Shown here: positions 1-7,197 of the stretch, piece after piece
How positions within the stretch are numbered: the stretch's first letter is position 1
Layout: every line of letters begins with the position of its first letter
DNA from: Myxococcales bacterium
GTDB lineage: Bacteria; Myxococcota_A; Polyangia; Polyangiales; Polyangiaceae
Length of the DNA: 56,894 bases
NCBI GenBank assembly: GCA_013297655.1
Contig: JAAFHV010000024.1
Coordinates: 1 to 56,894 of the forward strand
Direction: 5' to 3'
The notes under the pieces: model-generated
The model's database searches: none
What the model was told of the DNA's origin: nothing
What the model saw: the letters and a program-made list of their open reading frames with translations, nothing else
Position numbers and translations under genes: made by a program

Positions 1-203
1 TCCCGCAAGCGACCCCCGAGAGCGTATCGCTACGGCTCCTGCCCACAAGCTCAAACGCCGGGCTGACGCCGCGGCCTGCCCCCCCGCGAAAAGCGTCCTA
101 GCGTTCCCACGCGCAGGTCCCCGAGTCGTACACCGGCCGCAAACGACCTCACTCGCTACTCATTGATTTTTGCGACAACGGTGCTCTCCTGAACACCGCC
201 ACC

Positions 204-1355
204 ATGAATGCATGCCAGCATTGCGGCGCGCCGACCCGAAATCCGAAATTTTGCAGCCGGTCGTGCTCCGCGCAGGTGAGCAACGCCGTCGCTCCGAAGC
301 GAAAGCCCGAGGGCAAGTGCTCTCGGTGTGGCACGGTCACTTCGACTCGAGTCCGAACGTGTGGCCCGTGCACGAGCGCCCTTGCGGAGCAACGAGCACG
401 CGCAAGCCGTGGCGAGCGAGAGATTCGTCGACTCGACGGCTCGACGGTTTGGGCCTCTGGCTCGGCCGTATCCATCGTTGACGAGCGCGTGATCACCATC
501 CGTCCTTTCGGAGCGACGCCACGCACGGTCGGAGACCTGCTCGAGATGGTGCTCGGATTCCTCCACAAGCGCCCCGAATCAATGCCGGTCGTTGACAATG
601 CCCGGCACGCCACGATGGTCCGCGAGCTGCTCGACCACCGACTCGGAGCCGACCTCCAAGGCCGGTTGGTCCCCGCAGCCACGCTTCCGTTGTCCAGGCT
701 ACGAAGCGTGCTCGCCAACTGGGTGCGCTCGTTCGGCCAGCACCAGGCACGCGCAACGCTCACGTCGTTCGCTCTCGACACCGCTGACCTCATCCGAGTC
801 CTTACCTACGGCCGCGTCGGCTACGAACGCGACGAGGTGCGCATCTCGGGCCTCATCGAGGCGGACGACGGGGACGACGAGCTTCGATTCTTGGACGATT
901 CTCAGTTTCGCAAGTCGCTCACCGAGCGATTCATCAGCAGGGCGATCACCGTGTGCCGTGTCCCCGAAGACAGCTACTTGCCGCACATAGACGGAAGCCG
1001 AATTCTTACGAGCGGCAATGACTTCACCTTCGTATTGGAGCGCTGTCACTTGAGCCAGACACCGGCATACGAATATCCCGGCATCAACTTCGAAGTCCCG
1101 GACGCCGAAGTACAGTGGACTCACTTCGAATTCGACGGCTACATTCTGCTAACGGAGCTTCCGGAAGGCCTGCTAAAGCCCTGGCTCCCTCCAGAACCCA
1201 TGCTGCCTCAACGCTGGGGTTTCGGCTGGGGCCACTCGTCGGGCGTTGACATTCGTACACGGGTGCCCGGTGCGTGGATCACACACGAGCTCTTGGTGGA
1301 GGACATGTCGCTGTCGACCGCGCGCGCCATCCCCGTTCCGACGTGGCTTCCGTAG
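204..1355 (+). CDS. Hypothetical protein with two N-terminal zinc-ribbon-like Cys clusters
   Basis: 383 residues, no family recognised. The first 56 residues hold two Cys4 clusters (C4-x2-C7-x9-C17-x3-C21 and C39-x2-C42-x10-C53-x2-C56), which suggest two small zinc ribbons for nucleic-acid or protein binding. The remaining ~320 residues look soluble and globular, rich in acidic and aromatic residues towards the C-terminus, with no membrane segment. The ATG at 204 is chosen because both Cys clusters start there; no clear ribosome binding site precedes it. It is followed in the same direction by the amine oxidase and the GIY-YIG gene, but after a 420-base gap, so a shared operon is not shown. 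Function unknown. Confidence 0.7.
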   Translation: MNACQHCGAPTRNPKFCSRSCSAQVSNAVAPKRKPEGKCSRCGTVTSTRVRTCGPCTSALAEQRARASRGEREIRRLDGSTVWASGSAVSIVDERVITIRPFGATPRTVGDLLEMVLGFLHKRPESMPVVDNARHATMVRELLDHRLGADLQGRLVPAATLPLSRLRSVLANWVRSFGQHQARATLTSFALDTADLIRVLTYGRVGYERDEVRISGLIEADDGDDELRFLDDSQFRKSLTERFISRAITVCRVPEDSYLPHIDGSRILTSGNDFTFVLERCHLSQTPAYEYPGINFEVPDAEVQWTHFEFDGYILLTELPEGLLKPWLPPEPMLPQRWGFGWGHSSGVDIRTRVPGAWITHELLVEDMSLSTARAIPVPTWLP

Positions 1356-1775
1356 GATGGCTGAAGGGCCCACCACTCCATGCGATCGATCTGAGGACTC
1401 AGTGTTCAGCGCACATCCGTTGTGCGCGGACGGCGGCCGCCGTAGTCACACCAACTCACGCGATTGCCAAGGTTGCAACCCACTGGTGCCGGAAAGATAG
1501 AACATTTATTCACCGCCCACGCGGAAAAGCGCAACTGCACCTACGACGCCCTCGCTTTCGCAATCCAAATCGCACCGCTCATAATCCGGGACTACCAATG
1601 GACCTCGTCCACTCTGACACTTGCCAAGCGCGAGGAAAACTCAGTCACCTGGCATCTTGAGCAACTTACCCCCTTGTCGCCCTGACACTACAACCGTATC
1701 GCCGACAGGCTGCGGCAGCGCAAGACGGACCAGCCAACCCACTGACAACCGGAATCAATTCCAGGAACACCCACC
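1356..1775. other. Gene-free stretch, reduced GC
   Basis: About 420 bases between the zinc-finger gene and the amine oxidase gene. Only short open frames without recognisable similarity are present. Base composition falls visibly here compared with the right half of the window. It probably holds the promoter of the amine oxidase gene, but no convincing -35/-10 pair was identified. Confidence 0.4.
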
Positions 1776-3335
1776 ATGGGCCGATCACTAATCGCAAGAA
1801 GATACCGCGAGCGCTTTGGCACACCACCCAGCGAAACGATCGCGACGGCGCTAACAAACGCAACTCGCACGTTTGAATCAACATTCCCACTTGACCAATG
1901 GCCAAGACGAGGCCCTAGCCAACAGAGAGACAGACGCATCCGGATTGCGGTCATCGGAGGCGGCCTGGCTGGCCTCACGACAGCCGCATGCCTCGGACAA
2001 ATTCACAATGTCACGATATTCGAATCATCGAATGCAATCGGCGGAAGGGTCCGAACAGACCGCAGGTTCGCCGAAGGGCATCCGGTCGAGCTAGGGGGCG
2101 AGCTGATTGGCTATGGTCACCCAGCCACGATGCTCGCAGCACGAAGGTTCGCCGTTCCGCTAAGCCCTATCAATACCGACGCGGACTACCAATTCATGTA
2201 CGGCACCGAAGCGCCACAAACGGCTGCGCGCACCAAGATTCCCAAGGAGCGCACGAGTCTACTCGATGCACTGTGCGCGAACGCTCGGCAAATATTTCGA
2301 CACCCGATTGAAATCTACGAACCCTGGAGAATCTACAAACACACGATACAGCGGCAGGACGTCTCCGTGGCAGACTGGCTAGCGACGCAGCCCTTTGACG
2401 CTATCGAGAAGGAGGAATTCGCACAAGGGATAACGAACCACAACGGCGCACCAGTCGAGCACCAGAGCCTCCATGCACTGTTTGCACAGGTACTCGGACC
2501 AAGCATGTTTCTTCAAGAAAACGGCATGCCCGACGCTCAGGCCTATGCGTATCTAACCGAAAACTGTAAGTGCACGATGGGCAACGATCAGCTAATATGC
2601 GCCCTCCGTCGACACATCGAGTCGATAGGCGTAGCCGTCCAACAAGACTGCCCCGTGGAAGCCATTGAGAACCATGGCCTGCCGCGGGTAGTGGTAAGAT
2701 CGCGGCGCAACCGAATCCAGCGGGCAGGGATGTTTGACAAAGTCGTGGTATGCGTTCCCGCCGAGGTCGCATCGAGGATTCGATTCCATGGCTATGCCGT
2801 CGACGGCTACCCATGGACCCCGCCGCAAATGTCGAGCGGCGACGTCGTAAAGTACCTAGTCGAAACATCGGACAGATTCTGGCTCACCGAAGACGCCATC
2901 GTATCCCCGTCACAATTCACGCCTCTAGTCGGCCAAACGTGGGAAGGAACGCAGCATCGCTCGTCTACGGGGCCTTCGGTACTAACCGTGTTCACGGGAG
3001 GTCCTTCTGCTGCAGCGGCGCGCAGCAACCCAAGCGCCCACTACCACCGCGCGCTCAAGAGGATCTTTGGCGCACTACCAGTCCAAAGTGCATACCGAGG
3101 CAAGTTCGTTGACTGGTCGGAGGACTCTCACTTTCGAGGCGGCTACTCGGCACCTCAACCCGATCAACTCAGGAACCTTGAAAGGCTCGGCGAACTTCGA
3201 GGACACGGCATCCACTTCGCTGGCGAGTACACATGCCCGCCGTTTCTTGGATACATTGAAGGCGCTATCCAATCAGCATGCGTAGCGACTGCCGACATCA
3301 TCGGGCACGACTGGCGCTTTTCGCTGACCAGGTAG
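1776..3335 (+). CDS. FAD-dependent amine oxidase family protein
   Basis: 519 residues. After an N-terminal extension of about 54 residues comes a Rossmann FAD-binding motif (IAVIGGGLAGL, glycines at about 61-66) with the downstream acidic residue in TIFES and the GGRV motif typical of flavin monoamine oxidases. The C-terminal signature (HFAGEYTCPPFLGYIEGA, near residue 490) is the second FAD-contacting segment of this family. Family members oxidise amines or related C-N or C-C bonds with O2, releasing H2O2; the substrate here cannot be told. It is 31 bases upstream of the GIY-YIG gene on the same strand, so the two may be co-transcribed. Its GC content is lower than the chromosome-like right half, which suggests transfer. 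Start chosen at ATG 1776; no strong ribosome binding site, and a shorter protein starting near residue 54 is possible. Confidence 0.82.
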   Translation: MGRSLIARRYRERFGTPPSETIATALTNATRTFESTFPLDQWPRRGPSQQRDRRIRIAVIGGGLAGLTTAACLGQIHNVTIFESSNAIGGRVRTDRRFAEGHPVELGGELIGYGHPATMLAARRFAVPLSPINTDADYQFMYGTEAPQTAARTKIPKERTSLLDALCANARQIFRHPIEIYEPWRIYKHTIQRQDVSVADWLATQPFDAIEKEEFAQGITNHNGAPVEHQSLHALFAQVLGPSMFLQENGMPDAQAYAYLTENCKCTMGNDQLICALRRHIESIGVAVQQDCPVEAIENHGLPRVVVRSRRNRIQRAGMFDKVVVCVPAEVASRIRFHGYAVDGYPWTPPQMSSGDVVKYLVETSDRFWLTEDAIVSPSQFTPLVGQTWEGTQHRSSTGPSVLTVFTGGPSAAAARSNPSAHYHRALKRIFGALPVQSAYRGKFVDWSEDSHFRGGYSAPQPDQLRNLERLGELRGHGIHFAGEYTCPPFLGYIEGAIQSACVATADIIGHDWRFSLTR

Positions 3336-3366
3336 CGCTTACACCACTCAAACAGAACAACATCAC

Positions 3367-4110
3367 ATGTTCACCCTCGACATAATCAACCAAATCAACT
3401 GGTACGTGTATGCGCTTAGGGATCCTTGTACAAATACAATCTTCTACATTGGCAAAGGCAAAGGCAACCGCGTCTTCCAGCACGCATCGGACGCGCTCGA
3501 CAAGCCCGGAGTCGAGACTGAGAAGCTAGACACAATTCGAAGGATCCTAGCAAGCGGCCGCGAGGTCGAGAGCTTCATCATTCGCCACGGGATTGCGACC
3601 GCGACGCAGGCTTACGCAATCGAAGCCGCCGTCATCGACGCACTTCGACTCGGCGGTCACAAACTGCAAAATGTCGCTGCGGGCCACGGACATCGTGACC
3701 GTGGTCTTGTACATACTAGCGTCTTGACTAGCGTCTATAGTGCACCCGTTGCTCCAACGGTCGAAGTTCCTACTGTGCTCGTCCGGATTAGCCGCCTTTG
3801 GACGCCGCAGATGACTCCGAGCGCCCTCTATGAGGCCGCGAGTGGTTGGTGGCGGATGGGGAAGAAGCGCGCAAGGGTAAAAATCGCATTCGCTGTCAGT
3901 GCCGGTGTCGTAAGGGCCGTCTACAGAGTGACTAGTTGGCGACAGCGCGCACGAGGGGACCGCGAATGGGAGGAAGACATCGGACGAACTCCGCGATGGG
4001 CATTCAACGGCGAACACGCGCACGACTTTTCGCGCTACCTAAACACGTCCGTTGCGCATCTGTTTAAACGCGGCCAATCAAACCCAGTGCGCTACATGAA
4101 CTGCGACTGA
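3367..4110 (+). CDS. LEM-3-type GIY-YIG nuclease-like protein
   Basis: 247 residues. Residues about 12-110 match the GIY-YIG fold in its LEM-3-like form: YVY at 13-15, YIGKGKG from 27, a conserved Arg at 35 and His at 39, then a Glu-containing helix (YAIEAAVID). The C-terminal ~130 residues form a second domain containing SALYEAASGWWRMGKKRA and a terminal FKRGQSNPVRYMNC, an arrangement recalled from other bacterial LEM-3-like GIY-YIG proteins and reminiscent of small beta-barrel nucleic-acid-binding domains. A DNA-cutting role is likely from the nuclease fold; the target is unknown. It follows the amine oxidase by 31 bases. The position next to a defence island makes a phage- or plasmid-related role plausible, but this is inference. 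Confidence 0.75.
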   Translation: MFTLDIINQINWYVYALRDPCTNTIFYIGKGKGNRVFQHASDALDKPGVETEKLDTIRRILASGREVESFIIRHGIATATQAYAIEAAVIDALRLGGHKLQNVAAGHGHRDRGLVHTSVLTSVYSAPVAPTVEVPTVLVRISRLWTPQMTPSALYEAASGWWRMGKKRARVKIAFAVSAGVVRAVYRVTSWRQRARGDREWEEDIGRTPRWAFNGEHAHDFSRYLNTSVAHLFKRGQSNPVRYMNCD

Positions 4111-4160
4111 TCTCATTTGCTCGAACCGCACGAGGTATGGGTCGCACGTCGGACCACCAA

Positions 4161-4776
4161 TCAAGCCTTGTGCCAAAACAGCGTAATGACACCCCCTATC
4201 GCAGGCAACGCCATCGGGTGCTCGAACAGCTCGAGGTCGTCAGCGGCGCGATCTGCACTCCACGCCGTAGCGTCCGTGAGCTGCATCCGATCGTCGACCC
4301 GCTTGCCAGCCCCGGCATCGAAGGCGTAGGTGTCCCGAGAAAGCGTCTCGCCGCGGTCCAGCCAGAGCCCGAAGCTCTCGTTCCTCGACCACCAAGAGAT
4401 GCGACCCGCCTGCGCGTAGACAACGGCGCACGGCTCCGGCGTGCACTCGACGAACCGAATCGCCGTCGCCGACAGGGACGTCGCGAACTCCGCCGCGAGC
4501 TGACGGACGTGGGTCAGCGATGGCCGCGCGACGTCGCACCGGCGAGCAAAGATGCTCTTCGGCATTAGAAACTCCGCCGCAAAGTCGTTCGCCTCCGATT
4601 CGTTCCCGAGCCCCGATAGTCGTTCATGTCACGCTCGGTGCAGAGCTTGAGCGGATCCGAGTTCTTGTGCATGAGGAGGTGGCCAATCTCGTGCGCGATG
4701 GTGAAGCGCCACTTCGCGCTGTCGTAGGCCTTCTCGTCGACCACGATGAGCGCGTTCGCGCCACCGATCGCGGTCG
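4161..4776 (-). pseudogene. ImmA/IrrE-family metallopeptidase, frameshifted and 5'-truncated
   Basis: Reading the - strand from about 4776, one frame gives ALIVVDEKAYDSAKWRFTIA followed by HEIGH (bases 4679-4693), the zinc-binding motif of ImmA/IrrE peptidases that cleave XRE-family repressors. Near 4605-4620 the frame must shift by one base to continue as NESEANDFAAEFLMPK, the second family signature, then runs 134 residues to the stop at 4161. Upstream of about 4776 the frame meets a TAA and similarity stops, so the N-terminus and promoter are missing. A single sequencing error would explain the frameshift but not the missing 5' end. Not expected to make an active enzyme. Confidence 0.75.
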
Positions 4777-4853
4777 TTTACGCGCAACGCCGGCGATTCA
4801 GCGAGGAGCTGGCCGTTGTTCGCGAGAAACTCGCGCGAGAGGAGGGCCAGTGA
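4777..4853 (+). pseudogene. 3' tail of a truncated + strand gene upstream of the 149-residue ORF
   Basis: The + strand frame ending at TGA 4851-4853 reads FSEELAVVREKLAREEGQ*, a natural-looking charged helical C-terminus, and its stop overlaps the GTG start of the next gene (GTGA). This is the usual layout of two translationally coupled genes. Upstream of about 4777 the sequence instead encodes the ImmA/IrrE remnant on the other strand, so only the tail of the first gene of this operon survives. Inference from frame and overlap; the protein family is not recognised. Confidence 0.4.
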
Positions 4854-5299
4854 AGAAGCCGCCGCCGCCCAACGACGCTGCGCTCGTTCGACAGATCGAC
4901 GACGCGCTCGATAAGGACGTCCTGTCGGACGCCTATCCACTCGACGAGGTAGCGAAGGCGCTCGACGCGGCAGGCGCCGACTCGCACGCCCTGCTGAAGG
5001 AAGGGCAGGACTTCGTTGCCGGCCTGCAGCGCAAGCGCCGGCTCGCGTGGCAGGCGGAGGCGAGGCGAAAGGTCGACGCGATGAAGCAAACGCTGGGCGC
5101 TCGGACGCCCGTCGCGCTTCTGTCTCGCGCCGAGCTCCTCGGCCGCATCGACGAAGCGCGCAAGGGCATCGTGGAGCCCGTTGCAATCGCCGCTCGGAAT
5201 CTCACTGCCGAGGTTACGGACGAGGAGCTCCTGCAGATTCTCGAAGAAATCGAGGCGCTCGCGGTACTCGCAGGGAGCGAGAAGGATCCGAAGGAGTGA
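4850..5299 (+). CDS. Small helical protein, second gene of a truncated operon
   Basis: 149 residues from a GTG at 4850, preceded by a strong AGGAGG ribosome binding site ending about 5 bases upstream; the longer frame that starts at 4520 runs antisense to the ImmA/IrrE remnant and is not credible. The protein is rich in Ala, Leu, Glu and Lys, with no Cys cluster, signal peptide or membrane segment, and should be mostly alpha-helical (for example EELLQILEEIEALAVLAG near the end). Its start overlaps the stop of the truncated upstream gene. No family recognised. The neighbouring peptidase debris suggests a former mobile element or toxin-antitoxin-like cassette. Confidence 0.55.
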   Translation: MKKPPPPNDAALVRQIDDALDKDVLSDAYPLDEVAKALDAAGADSHALLKEGQDFVAGLQRKRRLAWQAEARRKVDAMKQTLGARTPVALLSRAELLGRIDEARKGIVEPVAIAARNLTAEVTDEELLQILEEIEALAVLAGSEKDPKE

Positions 5300-5726
5300 C
5301 GATGTTACGGCGCTCCTCGCCCATCGCTCGCGCCGCCAGGCCGAGCTCCACTGCCTGGTCCGCGGCCTTGTCGTTGCCGTTGGCAAATTCCATCAGAAGC
5401 TGCGTCAAGATCGGGTCCTTGCCCTCAAAGCGTACCTAAAGATCTTGAGTGCGAAGGCGATGCGCGGGCACTCGATGTGCCCATTCGGCAGCCAGCGTCG
5501 ACTGCGGGCGTGCCATCTACCTTGGCTGGCTAAGCTCCGTGCGGGAGGCCAACGTTGTCCTGCGAAATCCTAACAGTGTCACCCAGAGTCACATCGCTCC
5601 GCGGCGCCTACTGCTTGAGATCGACAGGCTTCGATCTGAAGAACCGCCTCGAGGAACGAGACTAACTGCGACGGCGAGCGTAGGTAGACCGGGGCAAGCT
5701 GTAGCTGGTGACAACGACCGACGATT
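5300..5726. other. Gene-poor stretch
   Basis: About 430 bases. On the - strand, 5408 to 5302 reads TQLLMEFANGNDKAADQAV and beyond, which faintly resembles the start of an ECF-type sigma factor, but it is too short to name. Nothing else supported; it probably contains the promoter for the following cassette. Confidence 0.3.
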
Positions 5727-6402
5727 ATGTACGATGGTCCGATGAGCAAGGACGACGCGGAGGAAAAGCGACTTCTCGCTGAAACCAACATCTGGCCTCT
5801 CGACATGGCCGTCGAATATTTCGACCTGTCCATCGCACAGCTCCAAGAGCTCGGAGCGAAGCCACAAGGTTCGTTAATCGACAGGTTCGACATCGAGCAG
5901 CGCATCGAACGAAATCAACAGACAAGCCTCTACGCTCTCTCCCTCTCGTTCGGCGTCACAAGGTCCAGCCTAAAGAAAGCAATGGATGCGGAAAAGTCCG
6001 GACTACGCCTATCTGATTTTGAACACGAGGGGCACTTCCTACTACCGCGATCCCTTGGCGAAGCGTGGATCAACAACCTCCTTCCACCCAACAGAGTATT
6101 CTCAGGCCTGGATTCAAGGTCCGTAGCACTCGCGAAGACGAATGGCCTCGAGATTAGAACATGTGAGACGTCGGTCACATTCGGTGAGTCCCCCCCCCGC
6201 CGTCGCTACATGCCGCTGTATCTACACCTGGAAAGATGTATCGATCGCGCACCAGGAGTACCTCGTGAACAACAAGCCGGCGAATCTCGAGCCGGACCAT
6301 GTTGGATGGCACTTCATAAATGCGAATGACGCCGTCAGAGCCAAGCTGTGGAACAAAAGTCTCGAGCGTATGAATCAGTTCATCGAGGCTCACAAGTCTT
6401 GA
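5727..6402 (+). CDS. Unknown cassette protein, reading frame broken at a C9 run
   Basis: Two frames together make one protein of about 224 residues. The first runs from ATG 5727 (or ATG 5742) through LDMAVEYFDLSIAQLQELG and a central helix-turn-helix-like stretch (LYALSLSFGVTRSSLKKAM) to a run of nine C at 6190-6198. Removing one C joins it to the frame AVATCRCIYTWKDVSIAHQE that ends NQFIEAHKS at 6402. Without a shift, the first frame ends early at 6329 with a non-natural Arg/Pro-rich tail. The joined frame ends overlapping the next gene by 4 bases (TTGA), which argues that the shifted product is the ancestral one. A sequencing error, a phase-variation-like slip or a real mutation could each explain it. 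No family recognised; GC is low compared with the right half. Confidence 0.55.
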
Positions 6403-7175
6403 AAACGCCCAAAGCTTGGCTCGACTTAGACAGGCATGTCCAGGCCTACTGGGAAAGATTCGCCACCGCGCATGGCCGAGCCGTCCCATTCCCCGTCGCG
6501 GTCTACGCCAATGACAGAGGGACCGTGTCGCTCGGCGGCGAACTCGCCCTCGAGCGTCATGAGATGGCGACGCCCCTTGATGCTCGCGACCTTTTCAAGA
6601 AGTGCGTTGAATCGAACGCGCTCATGTTAGGGTCGCCACCATCAGTTGCTTGCCTCGCGCACCAGACGGTCTCGATGGACAGTGGTCCGATGTCACGCCC
6701 CACTGTAATTTCGTACAAGTACACGACTGTAGTTTCGCCACCGAGTCGAACCGAATCCGCCTTCGCGATACGCATAGAGAGCGAGGGCAAACTCGGCCAC
6801 AACAGCTGGCTGCTGAACCACCCTATCCATCACATACAGCTAGGCACATGCGGTGACCTGCGGATCATAAACCCAATCGCCCGGTCGCTCACCGCGTTCA
6901 TTGACCTGATGCTGCGGACATACGATCGACCGACATGGGCAGAACTCTATCCGAACCTAAACCACGCCCTCTCTCGACATGGAGCGTTCAAACGGTGGGT
7001 AGAACCGGCCGAGGAACTGCCGATAGGTACGGCACACTCCCAAGAGGTTGAAAAGACAATCTCCGCGGGACTATCGTCAAAGGACCCATGGGCTCTCGAG
7101 CTCGAGCTGTGGCGCAAAGACATCGCCCTGGGTCCGGTTCCAACGCCTGAACTCTTCCTCCCATTTTTGGGATAA
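6399..7175 (+). CDS. Unknown protein, possibly DUF2290-like, partner of the C9-interrupted gene
   Basis: About 258 residues from TTG 6399, which overlaps the upstream stop (TTGA); an upstream ATG at 6348 would lie inside the previous gene. Conserved-looking features are WLLNHPIHHIQLG around residue 150 and a following hydrophobic helix before LRTYDRPTW. The pattern of H-x3-HxxxG followed by a helix ending in Arg/Trp resembles what I recall of DUF2290-type proteins, but this is weak. Soluble, no signal peptide. It converges on brxL with a 22-base gap. Together with the upstream gene it forms a compact, lower-GC two-gene cassette at the downstream end of the defence island; function unknown. 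Confidence 0.6.
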   Translation: MKTPKAWLDLDRHVQAYWERFATAHGRAVPFPVAVYANDRGTVSLGGELALERHEMATPLDARDLFKKCVESNALMLGSPPSVACLAHQTVSMDSGPMSRPTVISYKYTTVVSPPSRTESAFAIRIESEGKLGHNSWLLNHPIHHIQLGTCGDLRIINPIARSLTAFIDLMLRTYDRPTWAELYPNLNHALSRHGAFKRWVEPAEELPIGTAHSQEVEKTISAGLSSKDPWALELELWRKDIALGPVPTPELFLPFLG

Positions 7176-7197
7176 GCGCTACACACTGCCAAATCGG

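Noticed and set aside
1464-1685. 73-residue open frame between the first two genes
   Set aside because: No ribosome binding site, no recognisable sequence and overlapping alternative frames of similar length.
5302-5440. Possible ECF sigma factor start on the - strand
   Set aside because: Only about 35 residues look natural and no sigma region 2 or 4 motif follows in any frame.
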